Assembly: GCF_012971725.1 (NCBI RefSeq)
Contig: NZ_CP048833.1
Span: 5,952,001-6,016,000, forward strand
DNA: 64,000 nt
From: Pseudomonas multiresinivorans
GTDB taxonomy: Bacteria > Pseudomonadota > Gammaproteobacteria > Pseudomonadales > Pseudomonadaceae
Direction: 5' to 3'
Notes under the pieces: model-generated
The model's database searches: none
Told to the model about the DNA's origin: nothing
The model's input: the letters and a program-made list of their open reading frames with translations, nothing else
Part shown: piece after piece, positions 34,928-43,791 of the stretch
Layout of the letters: each line of letters opens with the position of its first letter
Numbering within the stretch: the stretch's first letter is position 1
Program-made: the position numbers and the translations under genes

Positions 34928-36544
34928 ATGCCCAGCCATTTCCGCAAACGGCTCTCCGGGATGATCCTGGCGAGCCTGCTCGGCTGCACCTCGGCATTCG
35001 CCCAGTCCCTGGTAGTCTGCACCGAGGCCAGTCCCGAGGGCTTCGACATCACCCAGTACACCGCCGCGACCACCGCCGATGCTTCGGCCGAGACGGTCTT
35101 CGAGCGCCTGGTGCAGTTCGCCCCCGGCAGCACCCGCGTGGTGCCGGCGCTGGCGGAGAGCTGGGAAATCAGCGACGACGGCCTGCAATACACTTTCACC
35201 CTGCGCCAGGGCGTGAAATTCCACAGCACCGACTACTTCACGCCGACCCGCGAGTTCAATACCGACGACGTGCTCTGGAGCTTCCAGCGCCAGCTCGACC
35301 CGAAGCACCGGTGGAACAAGCTGGCCCCGCGCGGCTTCCCCTATGCCGAGGCAATGGGCCTGCCGAGCCTGATCGGCACGGTGGAAAAGCTCGACGAGCA
35401 CCACGTACGCTTCACCCTCAAGCACCCCGAGGCGCCTTTCCTCGCCGACCTGGCGATGGGTTTCGCCTCCATCTACTCGGCCGAGTACGGCGACCTGCTG
35501 CTGGCCGCCGGCAAGGCCGAGCAGTTGAACAACCTGCCCATCGGCACCGGCCCCTTCGTCTTCCAGCGCTACCAGAAGGACGCCCAGGTGCGCTTCACCG
35601 CCAATCCGGACTACTGGGGCGGCAAGCCGAAGATCGACCGTCTGCTGCTGGCGATCACCCCTGATCCGAACGTGCGGATCCAGAAGGTCAAGGCCGGCGA
35701 CTGCCAGATAGCCGTCTACCCCAAGCCCACCGACGTGCCCGCGCTGCGCCAGGACCCGAAACTCAAGGTCGAGGAACTGGACTCCCTGCTGGTCGCCTAC
35801 GTCGGCATCAATACCCGGCATAAACCGCTGGACGATGTGCGCGTGCGCCAGGCGATCAACCTCGCCTTCGACCGCAACGCATACCTGCGCGCGCAGTTCG
35901 GCGAAGGCGCCGCCACATTGGCCGTGGCGCCCTATCCGCCGACACTGTGGGGTTCCGATCCGCAGCTCAAGGTCTGGCCCCACGACCCGGCGCGCGCTAA
36001 ACAACTGCTGGAAGAAGCCGGCATCAAGCCCGGCCTGAAACTGTCGATCTGGACCCGCCCCGGCGGCGGCCCGACCAACCCCAACCCCGGCATCGGTGCG
36101 CAGATGCTGCAGGACGACCTGGGCAAGATCGGCATCCAGGCGGACATCCGCGTCTTCGAATGGGGCGAGCTGATCAAGCGCGCCAAGCAGGGCGAGCACG
36201 ACCTGATCTTCATGGGCTGGGCCGGCGACAATGGCGACCCGGACAACTTCCTCACGCCGAACCTGTCCTGTGCGGCGGCGAAAAGCGGCGAGAACCAGGC
36301 CGGCTGGTGCAACGCGGAGTTCGACGAACTGCTGCGCAAGGCCCGCGCCATTACCGACCAGGAAACCCGCGCGGGCCTCTACCGCCAGGCGCTGGCGATC
36401 TACCAGCACGAAGCGCCGTGGATCGCCCTGGCCTACCCGAAGCAGTTCGCCGTGGTGCGGCCTGGCGTAACAGGCTTTACCCTGAGCCCCCTGGGCTCGA
36501 ACAATTTTTCCCGTGTGCAGCTACAGGGCTCGCCGGGACCATAA
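34928..36544 (+). CDS. dppA2: Dipeptide ABC transporter substrate-binding protein 2
   Basis: This 538-residue paralogue of the preceding binding protein has a lipoprotein-like or Sec signal (MPSHFRKRLSGMILASLLG, with Cys at about 20). It shares VCTEASPEGFDITQYTAATT, YTFTLRQGVKFHSTDYFTP and GTGPFVFQRYQKDAQVRF. It differs in ligand-pocket stretches, e.g. APYPPTLWG for NGMPPTQWS. It is 97 bases upstream of dppB. Both genes likely feed the same permease; the division of labour cannot be read from the sequence. Confidence 0.93.
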   Translation: MPSHFRKRLSGMILASLLGCTSAFAQSLVVCTEASPEGFDITQYTAATTADASAETVFERLVQFAPGSTRVVPALAESWEISDDGLQYTFTLRQGVKFHSTDYFTPTREFNTDDVLWSFQRQLDPKHRWNKLAPRGFPYAEAMGLPSLIGTVEKLDEHHVRFTLKHPEAPFLADLAMGFASIYSAEYGDLLLAAGKAEQLNNLPIGTGPFVFQRYQKDAQVRFTANPDYWGGKPKIDRLLLAITPDPNVRIQKVKAGDCQIAVYPKPTDVPALRQDPKLKVEELDSLLVAYVGINTRHKPLDDVRVRQAINLAFDRNAYLRAQFGEGAATLAVAPYPPTLWGSDPQLKVWPHDPARAKQLLEEAGIKPGLKLSIWTRPGGGPTNPNPGIGAQMLQDDLGKIGIQADIRVFEWGELIKRAKQGEHDLIFMGWAGDNGDPDNFLTPNLSCAAAKSGENQAGWCNAEFDELLRKARAITDQETRAGLYRQALAIYQHEAPWIALAYPKQFAVVRPGVTGFTLSPLGSNNFSRVQLQGSPGP

Positions 36545-36641
36545 CGACAAGGACCAGACCTCAAAAGGGTCGATGTCGACAAGAACGGACCGCCCATGAC
36601 GCGGCCCAACCGTGACCATCCCATGTGGAGAACTCCCCACA

Positions 36642-37652
36642 ATGCTGTCCTTCATTGCCCGGCGCTTCGGGCTACTGATCCCGACCTTCTTCGGCGTCAC
36701 CCTGCTCACCTTCGCGCTGATCCGCCTGATTCCGGGCGACCCCGTGGAAGTGATGATGGGTGAACGCCGCGTCGATCCGCAGATGCACGCCGAGGCCATG
36801 CACCGCCTGGGCCTCGACAAGCCGCTTTACCAGCAGTATCTCGACTACATCGGCAACCTCGCCCAGGGCAACCTCGGCGAATCGCTGACCACCCGCGACA
36901 GCGTCTGGCACGAATTCCTCACCCTGTTTCCCGCCACCCTCGAACTGTCGCTGGCGGCCCTGCTGTTCGCCGGTGTCTTCGGCCTGCTCGCCGGGGTGAT
37001 CGCAGCGTTGAAGCGAGGCTCGCTGTTCGACCACGGGGTGATGACCATCTCCCTGGCCGGTTACTCGATGCCGATCTTCTGGTGGGGCCTGATCCTCATC
37101 ATGCTGTTCTCCGTGAGCCTCGGCTGGACGCCGGTCTCCGGGCGCCTGGACCTGCTCTACGACATCGAGCCGAAGACCGGCTTCATGCTCATCGACACGT
37201 TGCTGTCCGATGAAGAAGGCGCCTTCATGGACGCCGTGCGCCATCTGATCCTGCCCGCCATCGTGCTGGGCACCATCCCGCTGGCGGTGATCGCGCGGAT
37301 GACCCGCTCCTCGATGCTCGAAGTGCTGCGCGAGGACTACGTGCGCACCGCCCGCGCCAAGGGCCTGTCGCCCGCCCGCGTGGTATTCGTGCACTCCCTG
37401 CGCAACGCCATGATCCCGGTGCTCACCGTGTTCGGCCTGCAGGTCGGCACGCTGCTGGCCGGCGCGGTCCTGACCGAAACCATCTTCTCCTGGCCCGGCA
37501 TCGGCAAATGGCTGATCGACGCCATCGGACGCCGCGACTACCCGGTGGTGCAGAACGGCATCCTGCTGGTGGCGACCCTGGTGATCCTGGTGAACTTCAT
37601 CGTGGACATCCTCTACGGCCTCGCGAACCCACGCATCCGCCACCAACGCTGA
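36642..37652 (+). CDS. dppB: Dipeptide ABC transporter permease DppB
   Basis: This 336-residue inner-membrane permease begins MLSFIARRFGLLIPTFFGVT, with six membrane segments and the EAA loop (RTARAKGLSPARVVFVHSLRNAMIPV). The ATG at 36642 is the family start; GGAG lies about 12 bases upstream. The in-frame start at 36612 has no support. It pairs with DppC to form the channel for di- and tripeptide uptake. dppC follows after 12 bases. Confidence 0.95.
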   Translation: MLSFIARRFGLLIPTFFGVTLLTFALIRLIPGDPVEVMMGERRVDPQMHAEAMHRLGLDKPLYQQYLDYIGNLAQGNLGESLTTRDSVWHEFLTLFPATLELSLAALLFAGVFGLLAGVIAALKRGSLFDHGVMTISLAGYSMPIFWWGLILIMLFSVSLGWTPVSGRLDLLYDIEPKTGFMLIDTLLSDEEGAFMDAVRHLILPAIVLGTIPLAVIARMTRSSMLEVLREDYVRTARAKGLSPARVVFVHSLRNAMIPVLTVFGLQVGTLLAGAVLTETIFSWPGIGKWLIDAIGRRDYPVVQNGILLVATLVILVNFIVDILYGLANPRIRHQR

Positions 37653-37664
37653 GGAGTCGACGAC

Positions 37665-38576
37665 ATGAGCATCGCAAGCAAAGCTCCCGCCAGCGACCCG
37701 AGCCTGGTCTACCCCTCCCCGCTGAAAGAGTTCTGGCATGCCTTCTCGCGCAACAAGGGCGCGGTCGGCGGCCTGCTGTTCATGCTGGTCATCGTGTTCT
37801 GCGCGCTGTTCGCGCCCTGGGTCGCGCCCCATGATCCGAGCGAGCAGTTCCGCGACTTCCTGCTCACCCCGCCGCTCTGGCTCGAAGGCGGCAACGCGCA
37901 GTTCCTGCTGGGCACCGACGAGCTGGGCCGCGACCTGCTCTCGCGCCTGATGCACGGCGCGCGGCTGTCGCTGATGATCGGCCTGACTTCGGTGTTGATC
38001 TCGATGATCCCCGGCATCTTCCTCGGCCTGCTCGCCGGCTTCTCGCCGACCCGCCTGGGCCCGGTGATCATGCGCCTGATGGACATCATGCTGGCCCTGC
38101 CCTCACTGCTGCTGGCGGTGGCCATCGTCGCCATCCTCGGCCCGGGCCTGATCAACACCGTGATCGCCATCGCCATCGTCTCGCTGCCGGCCTACGTGCG
38201 CCTGACCCGCGCCGCCGTGATGGGCGAGCTGAACCGCGACTACGTCACCGCCTCGCGCCTCGCCGGCGCCGGCACACTGCGCCTGATGTTCGTCACCGTG
38301 CTGCCCAACTGCATGGCGCCGCTGATCGTGCAGGCCACCCTGAGCTTCTCCTCGGCCATCCTCGACGCCGCCGCCCTGGGCTTCCTTGGCCTCGGCGTAC
38401 AACCGCCGACGCCCGAGTGGGGGACCATGCTGGCTTCCGCGCGCGACTACATCGAGCGCGCCTGGTGGGTCGTCTCGCTGCCCGGCCTGACCATCCTGCT
38501 CAGCGTGCTGGCGATCAACCTGATGGGCGACGGCCTGCGCGACGCGCTGGACCCGAAGCTGAAGAACGCGGCGTGA
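37665..38576 (+). CDS. dppC: Dipeptide ABC transporter permease DppC
   Basis: This 303-residue permease has an N-terminal hydrophobic segment (GGLLFMLVIVFCALFAPWVAP), an OppC-type N-terminal extension, and the EAA loop (YVTASRLAGAGTLRLMFVTVLPN). It works with DppB. The stop lies 130 bases before dppD; this gap holds a REPIN, so the operon is split at the RNA level by a strong hairpin. Confidence 0.95.
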   Translation: MSIASKAPASDPSLVYPSPLKEFWHAFSRNKGAVGGLLFMLVIVFCALFAPWVAPHDPSEQFRDFLLTPPLWLEGGNAQFLLGTDELGRDLLSRLMHGARLSLMIGLTSVLISMIPGIFLGLLAGFSPTRLGPVIMRLMDIMLALPSLLLAVAIVAILGPGLINTVIAIAIVSLPAYVRLTRAAVMGELNRDYVTASRLAGAGTLRLMFVTVLPNCMAPLIVQATLSFSSAILDAAALGFLGLGVQPPTPEWGTMLASARDYIERAWWVVSLPGLTILLSVLAINLMGDGLRDALDPKLKNAA

Positions 38577-38608
38577 GGACAGCAGCCATGCATAACCTGA
38601 CCGCCGCT

Positions 38609-38677
38609 GTAGGAGCGAGCTTGCTCGCGAACCTGCAATCTTCTGCGTTTCCCGTTCGCGAGCAAGCTCGCTCCTAC
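38609..38677. repeat. REPIN inside the dpp operon (GAGCTTGCTCG type)
   Basis: Two inverted REP arms, GTAGGAGCGAGCTTGCTCGC and the inverse, flank a centre of about 25 bases. It sits between dppC and dppD in the middle of an operon, not at its end. Confidence 0.9.
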
Positions 38678-38706
38678 CAGAACAAGAGACTGACGGAGAC
38701 CGCCGT

Positions 38707-39684
38707 ATGAGCCTCCTCGACCTGCGCAATCTTTCGGTCCGCTTCGGCGACCGCAACGCCATCCCGGTGGTGGATGGCCTCGACCTCTCGGTGGACAAGG
38801 GCGAAGTCCTGGCCATCGTCGGCGAATCCGGCTCCGGCAAGTCGGTGACCATGATGGCGCTGATGGGGCTGATCGACGCCCCCGGCATCATCACCGCCGA
38901 CACCATGCAGTTCGACGGCACCGACATGCTGCGCCTGAAGGGCCGTGAGCGTCGGCGCATCGTCGGCAAGGACATCGCCATGGTCTTCCAGGACCCGATG
39001 ACCGCGCTCAACCCCAGCTTCACCGTCGGCTACCAGATCGAGGAAGTGCTCAAGCTGCACCTCGGCCTGCGCGGCAAGGCCCTGCGCCAGCGCGCGCTGG
39101 AACTGCTCGAACGGGTGGAAATTCCCGGCGCCGCCCAGCGCCTGGACGCCTACCCGCACCAGCTCTCCGGCGGCATGAGCCAGCGTGTCGCGATCGCCAT
39201 GGCCATCGCCGGCGAACCCAAGCTGCTGATCGCCGACGAACCCACCACCGCGCTGGACGTAACCATCCAGGCACAGATCATGGAGCTGCTGCTGAACCTG
39301 CAGCGCGACCAGGGCATGGCGCTGATCCTGATCACCCACGACCTCGCCGTGGTCGCCGAGACCGCCCAGCGCGTCTGCGTGATGTACGCGGGTCAGGCGG
39401 TGGAGATCGGCCAGGTGCCGGCGTTGTTCGACCTGCCGACCCATCCCTATACCGAAGCGCTGCTCAAAGCGATTCCGGAACACAGTGCCGGTGAAGAGCG
39501 CCTGGCTACCCTGCCCGGCATCGTCCCCGGCAAGTACGACCGTCCGCAGGGCTGCCTGCTGTCGCCGCGCTGCCCCTACGTGCAGGACAACTGCCGCAGC
39601 GTGCGTCCGGCCCTGGAGCCCCACGAGCGCGGCGCCGTGCGCTGCTTCTACCCGCTCAACCTGAACACCGAGGTGGCCCGATGA
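38707..39684 (+). CDS. dppD: Dipeptide ABC transporter ATPase DppD
   Basis: This 325-residue ATPase energises the transporter. Walker A is VGESGSGKS (about residues 38-46), signature LSGGMSQR, Walker B LLIADEPTTALD. The C-terminal oligopeptide-type extension carries the Cys-rich GCLLSPRCPYVQDNC, typical of DppD/OppD Fe-S loops. Its stop overlaps the dppF start by 4 bases (ATGA), so DppD and DppF translation is coupled. Confidence 0.96.
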   Translation: MSLLDLRNLSVRFGDRNAIPVVDGLDLSVDKGEVLAIVGESGSGKSVTMMALMGLIDAPGIITADTMQFDGTDMLRLKGRERRRIVGKDIAMVFQDPMTALNPSFTVGYQIEEVLKLHLGLRGKALRQRALELLERVEIPGAAQRLDAYPHQLSGGMSQRVAIAMAIAGEPKLLIADEPTTALDVTIQAQIMELLLNLQRDQGMALILITHDLAVVAETAQRVCVMYAGQAVEIGQVPALFDLPTHPYTEALLKAIPEHSAGEERLATLPGIVPGKYDRPQGCLLSPRCPYVQDNCRSVRPALEPHERGAVRCFYPLNLNTEVAR

Positions 39685-40652
39685 ACGCCGTTCTGACCGC
39701 CCGCGACCTGACCCGTCACTACGAAATCTCCCAGGGCCTGTTCAAACCGCACGCCCTGGTTCGCGCGCTCAACGGCGTGTCCTTCGACCTGCAGGCCGGC
39801 AAGACCCTGGCCGTGGTCGGCGAATCCGGCTGCGGCAAGTCCACGCTTGCCCGCGCGCTGACCCTGATCGAGGAGCCCACTTCCGGCTCGCTGCAGATCG
39901 CCGGCCAGGAAGTGAAAGGCGCCAACCACGAGCAGCGCAAACAGTTGCGCCGCGACGTACAGATGGTCTTCCAGAACCCCTACGCCTCGCTCAACCCGCG
40001 GCAGAAGATCGGTGACCAGTTGGCCGAACCGCTGGTGATCAACACCAGCCTCTCCCGCATCGAACGCCGCGAGCGCGTACAGGCGATGATGAAGCAGGTC
40101 GGCCTGCGCCCCGAGCACTACCAGCGCTACCCGCACATGTTCTCCGGCGGCCAGCGCCAGCGCATCGCCCTGGCCCGAGCCATGATGCTGCGGCCCAAGG
40201 TGCTGGTAGCGGACGAACCGACCTCCGCGCTGGATGTGTCGATCCAGGCCCAGGTGCTCAACCTGTTCATGGACCTGCAGCAGGAGTTCGGCACCGCCTA
40301 CGTGTTCATCTCCCACAACCTCGCCGTGGTCCGCCACGTGGCTGACGATGTGCTGGTGATGTACCTCGGTCGCCCCGCGGAAATGGGCCCGGCGGACAAG
40401 CTCTACGAGCGCCCGCTGCATCCCTACACCCAGGCCCTGCTCTCGGCCACCCCGGCAATCCACCCGGATCCGTCCAAGCCGAAGATCAAGATCCAGGGCG
40501 AGCTCCCCAACCCGCTCAATCCGCCCAGCGGCTGCGCCTTCCACAAGCGCTGCCCGTACGCGACCGAGCGCTGCAAGACCGAGGTGCCGGAGCTGCGCCT
40601 GCTCGATGAACGACAAGTCGCTTGTCACCACGCCGAGCAGTTCCTGAACTGA
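39681..40652 (+). CDS. dppF: Dipeptide ABC transporter ATPase DppF
   Basis: This 323-residue second ATPase subunit has Walker A VGESGCGKST, signature FSGGQRQR, Walker B VLVADEPTSALD and the C-terminal GCAFHKRCPYATERC cysteine motif. It ends the dpp operon and is followed by a hairpin terminator. The two nucleotide-binding proteins form the DppDF dimer on the cytosolic face of DppBC. Confidence 0.96.
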   Translation: MNAVLTARDLTRHYEISQGLFKPHALVRALNGVSFDLQAGKTLAVVGESGCGKSTLARALTLIEEPTSGSLQIAGQEVKGANHEQRKQLRRDVQMVFQNPYASLNPRQKIGDQLAEPLVINTSLSRIERRERVQAMMKQVGLRPEHYQRYPHMFSGGQRQRIALARAMMLRPKVLVADEPTSALDVSIQAQVLNLFMDLQQEFGTAYVFISHNLAVVRHVADDVLVMYLGRPAEMGPADKLYERPLHPYTQALLSATPAIHPDPSKPKIKIQGELPNPLNPPSGCAFHKRCPYATERCKTEVPELRLLDERQVACHHAEQFLN

Positions 40653-40660
40653 TGCGAAAC

Positions 40661-40686
40661 GGGCCGGTCATAGGCCGGCCCTCTTT
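40661..40686 (+). terminator. Terminator after dppF
   Basis: A 7-bp GC stem (GGGCCGG/CCGGCCC) with a 7-base loop is followed by TCTTTC. It lies 8 bases after the dppF stop. Confidence 0.7.
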
Positions 40687-40813
40687 CGGATACAGCTGCG
40701 TCCTACAGCGCAGCGGGAACAGGCCTACGGCCTGATCCAGAGCGTCCCGCTAGGGTGGCGTCCCGCCACTGTCCTGCACCGCAGTGGCCGTTATCCACAG
40801 GGCCACACTCCGC

Positions 40814-41470
40814 ATGCTGCTGTTCTTCCTCCTGCTGATCCTTGTCACCGCCATCGTCGCCAATGTGCAGCTGCACAAATGGAAGCGGCAACGGCGGATG
40901 GACGTGCGCGCGGCAGTGAAATCACGGAAGAAATCGTCGACGACGAAGAAAAAGGCGCCAGGGGACGTCGATCTCGACGAGATCGACTGGGATGGACTCG
41001 ACCAGGAAGAACTGGACTTCACCACACCGCCCTCGCCAGCGCCAAAGCCACCCGCGCCGGTTCGTGCCAAGGCTCCTGCCACGCCACCACCGGAGGCCAA
41101 GTCGAAAGCCGAGCCGAGGGACGAGTTCCTCCCTCTGGAGCGAGCCTTGCCACCGGGCCAACTCACGGCCGCCCAGCGCGACGCGGCCATGGCGCAACTG
41201 CTCAAGACCAGCCTGCACATCCCGGCTCCGGAGCCCGGAGAAGAGCATGTGGTGCTGGACATGGACGACGGCAGTTACGTGCCGGTCGCCACGCACCCAG
41301 CCGCGGCAGCCATCGCCCTCGGGCATCTCGCCGAGAGCCTGCAACAGCGCAAGGGCGCGCAGTTACTGCGCGAGTTGCGTGGCAGGGAACTCGGCTTGCT
41401 GGTGGTCGCGCGCAATCCGCAGAAGCCTTCCGTGGCACGGCTGTGGAAAATCCAGCCAGGCGACCTGTGA
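40814..41470 (+). CDS. Hypothetical membrane-anchored Pro/Ala/Lys-rich protein
   Basis: I do not recognise this 218-residue protein. It has one N-terminal membrane helix (MLLFFLLLILVTAIVANV), a basic stretch (KWKRQRRMD and KSRKKSSTTKKK), an acidic patch (DVDLDEIDWDGLDQEELDF), a Pro/Ala-rich linker, and a compact C-terminal domain of about 100 residues (LTAAQRDAAMAQLLKTSLHI to the end). The ATG at 40814 follows no clear Shine-Dalgarno site; a GTG at 40784 in frame is the alternative. It stands alone between the dpp operon and the LysE-type gene. Coding by codon use in this frame; function unknown. Confidence 0.65.
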   Translation: MLLFFLLLILVTAIVANVQLHKWKRQRRMDVRAAVKSRKKSSTTKKKAPGDVDLDEIDWDGLDQEELDFTTPPSPAPKPPAPVRAKAPATPPPEAKSKAEPRDEFLPLERALPPGQLTAAQRDAAMAQLLKTSLHIPAPEPGEEHVVLDMDDGSYVPVATHPAAAAIALGHLAESLQQRKGAQLLRELRGRELGLLVVARNPQKPSVARLWKIQPGDL

Positions 41471-41508
41471 TCTCTACCTGCAACCTTGCACCGTAATGTC
41501 CGGCTCTC

Positions 41509-41590
41509 GTAGGAGCGGGCTTTGCCCGCGATGTGCAACAGCCCAACTCAGCGCTGCCGGAAATCTTTCGCGGACGGAGTCCGCTCCTAC
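41509..41590. repeat. Hybrid REPIN between the hypothetical gene and the LysE-type gene
   Basis: The left arm is GTAGGAGCGGGCTTTGCCCG and the right arm reads GCGGACGGAGTCCGCTCCTAC. The outer bases pair, but the two arms carry different palindrome cores (GGGC..GCCC and GGAC..GTCC), so they belong to two REP subtypes. Confidence 0.8.
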
Positions 41591-41636
41591 AATCCTGCGC
41601 CGACACATCCGGCTGCGCTTCTACGAAGAGGCCCGT

Positions 41637-42263
41637 TCAAAGATCGCGGATCACTGCCAGGCGCACGCCGAACCCCAGCAGGATTCCGCCGAAGCCCCAC
41701 TGCTGCACCCGCTGCATCGTCCTGTGCCGCGCCAACCAGCGGCCCATACGCTCGCCGCTGACCGCGTAGAAGCTATCGAAGCCCAGCCCGACCACCACCA
41801 GCACGCCGCCCAGCAGCGCGAATTGCAGCGCCAGTGGCCCGTTCTGCGGATGAATGAACTGCGGCAATAGCACCGAACAGAACAACAGCGCCTTGGGGTT
41901 GAGCAGATTGGTCAGCAGGCCCCGGCGGAATGCACGCCGGTAGCTGACTGTGGATAACCCGGCCACTCCCGTTGCCACCGGCAAACCCGCCGGTGCTCGC
42001 AGCAGTTGCAGACCGATCCACGCCAGGTAGAGACCACCGCCGATGCGCACCACATCGAACGTCCACGGCGCCGTGCGGAACAGCAGTGCCAGCCCGGTCG
42101 CCGCCAGCGCCACATGGCAGGCGCGCGCCAGGCCCAACCCCAGAGCGGTTGCCAGAGCAGCTCGGCAACCGTCCCGTGCGCCGGTATGCAGCAGGAGAAT
42201 CATGTCCGGCCCCGGCAGCAGATAGACCATCGCCAGGGCCAGCAGGAAGACGCCGATATCCAC
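41637..42263 (-). CDS. LysE/RhtB family amino-acid exporter
   Basis: This 208-residue inner-membrane protein has about five to six hydrophobic segments and the LysE/RhtB signature near the N-terminus (LALAMVYLLPGPDMILLLHTGAR) and LLTNLLNPKALLFCSVLLPQF. I chose the GTG at 42263 because GGAG lies 8 bases upstream and the length then fits the family; the open frame runs on to 42734 through a region that overlaps the divergent regulator gene. It probably exports an amino acid under control of that Lrp-type regulator, a common pairing. Substrate unknown. Confidence 0.87.
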   Translation of the reverse strand: MDIGVFLLALAMVYLLPGPDMILLLHTGARDGCRAALATALGLGLARACHVALAATGLALLFRTAPWTFDVVRIGGGLYLAWIGLQLLRAPAGLPVATGVAGLSTVSYRRAFRRGLLTNLLNPKALLFCSVLLPQFIHPQNGPLALQFALLGGVLVVVGLGFDSFYAVSGERMGRWLARHRTMQRVQQWGFGGILLGFGVRLAVIRDL

Positions 42264-42398
42264 AGGAGCCACTCCGAAGAAGACATTGTGGATAAGGATT
42301 CTATGCCTGAAGTTCAGAGCAGGTGCTTGCGTATTCCACCAGCACAAAGCTACCAATTGGCATATCCTGCCAATCCGAAGCCAAATAGCCAGCCATTC

Positions 42399-42881
42399 AT
42401 GCCAACCCCAAAACTGGACGCCTACGACCACCGCATCCTCGCCGCCCTGCAGCGCGACGGCCGCCTGACCAACGTGCAGCTTGCCGAGGAAATCGGGCTC
42501 TCCCCTTCGCCCTGCCTCAGGCGCGTGCGCATCCTCGAAGAGGCCGGGATGATCCGCGGTTACCACGCCGAACTGGGCCGCGACGAAGTCGGCCTGGGCC
42601 TGACGGTGTTTGTCGGCGTGAAGGTCGAGCGCCACAGCGACACCAGCGCCGCCGCCTTTCGCCAGGCGGTGATCGACCTGCCGGAGGTCATCTCGGTGCA
42701 TCTGGTCAGCGGCGAGTCGGACTTCCTCCTGCAAGTAGTGCTACCCGACCTGCGCGCCTACGAGCAATTCCTCACCGGCACCCTGCTCAAGCTGCCAGGC
42801 GTCAGCGACATCCGCAGCAACTTCGCCATCCAGACGGTGAAGGAGTCGGCGCCCCTGCCGTTGCGGCACCTGCCTAAGTAG
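42399..42881 (+). CDS. Lrp/AsnC family transcriptional regulator
   Basis: This 160-residue regulator has an N-terminal winged helix (DAYDHRILAALQRDGRLTNVQLAEEIGLSPS) and a C-terminal RAM/AsnC ligand domain (VISVHLVSGESDFLLQVVLPDL). It reads divergently from the LysE-type exporter (135-bp gap) and overlaps the last 8 bases of pxpC tail to tail. It likely controls the exporter and perhaps the pxp operon; the effector is probably an amino acid. Confidence 0.92.
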   Translation: MPTPKLDAYDHRILAALQRDGRLTNVQLAEEIGLSPSPCLRRVRILEEAGMIRGYHAELGRDEVGLGLTVFVGVKVERHSDTSAAAFRQAVIDLPEVISVHLVSGESDFLLQVVLPDLRAYEQFLTGTLLKLPGVSDIRSNFAIQTVKESAPLPLRHLPK

Positions 42882-43791
42882 CGAAAAACCTCAGGAACGC
42901 GCGCAGGTCCGCCTGCGCCTGTTCCACGTCCGCCTGGGCGAAACGCACCTCGCTGTGCGCCGGGCATTGCGCCAGGCGGCCGATGTCCAGCGGGTGCAGC
43001 ACGCCCAGCAGCGGGTAGCCACCCATGGTCTGTCGGTCGGCCAGCAGGATGATCGGCTGGCCGTCCGGCGGGACCTGGATGGCGCCTTCCACGACGCCCA
43101 ACGACCACTGCCGACGTGGCGCGCCCAGGGCTTCGCCGCGCAGGCGCACGCCCATGCGGTCGGATTGCGGGCTGATCTGCCAAGGCTGGGCGAAGAAAGC
43201 CCGGCGCTGTTCGGTGGTGAAGGCATCCGGGCCTGGCAAAACGCGCAGGACCGGGCATTCGCGGTAGTCCGGCCGATAGGGCCAGGGCACGTCGGCGCCA
43301 CGGGAGAAATGCTCGCCCGCAGCGGCGCATTCCAGCACATCCCCCACGGCCAGGGGCTCGCCATTGCCGGCAAGACCTCCGAGCCTTTCCCGCGTCTGGG
43401 TCGAAACGCTACCCAGTACCGGTGCCGCACGGAAACCACCGGCAGCGGAAAGATAGGCGCGCTGTCCGGCACGGGCGAAACCGAGCTTCAGGCGCTGTCC
43501 TGCCCGAACATGAAAACGCGACCAAGCGGGAAGCGGTTCGCCATCGAGCCGGGCAGGCAGCTCGGCGCCGGTCAGCGCCAGCCAGGTATCGTCCTGCACC
43601 TCCAGCTCCACGCCGCCCAGTGCGATCTCCAGCAATGCTGTGCCGTAGGGGTTGCCGAGCAGGCGATTGGCCCAGGCCGCGGCGTGTTTATCCACAGGCC
43701 CGCCAGGAGAGACACCGAGCTGCTGCCAGCCCTGGCGCCCGCCATCCTGCAACAGGCACAGCGGGCCGCAGGCGATGACTGTCAGGCTCAT
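42874..43791 (-). CDS. pxpC: 5-oxoprolinase subunit PxpC
   Basis: This 305-residue protein of the KipA / allophanate-hydrolase-subunit-2 family is often listed as a biotin-dependent carboxyltransferase. With PxpA and PxpB it forms the prokaryotic ATP-dependent 5-oxoprolinase that opens 5-oxoproline to glutamate. Signatures are CLLQDGGRQGWQQLGVSPGG near the N-terminus and LLADRQTMGGYPLLGVL. The start overlaps the pxpB stop by 4 bases (ATGA). It is the last gene of the pxpA-B-C block and overlaps the Lrp gene tail to tail. Confidence 0.92.
   Translation of the reverse strand: MSLTVIACGPLCLLQDGGRQGWQQLGVSPGGPVDKHAAAWANRLLGNPYGTALLEIALGGVELEVQDDTWLALTGAELPARLDGEPLPAWSRFHVRAGQRLKLGFARAGQRAYLSAAGGFRAAPVLGSVSTQTRERLGGLAGNGEPLAVGDVLECAAAGEHFSRGADVPWPYRPDYRECPVLRVLPGPDAFTTEQRRAFFAQPWQISPQSDRMGVRLRGEALGAPRRQWSLGVVEGAIQVPPDGQPIILLADRQTMGGYPLLGVLHPLDIGRLAQCPAHSEVRFAQADVEQAQADLRAFLRFFAT

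Noticed and set aside
33368..36409. 1013-aa minus-strand open frame spanning dppA1 and dppA2
   Set aside because: It runs opposite to two clear binding-protein genes and the gap between them. The repeated look comes from the paralogy of the two dppA genes.
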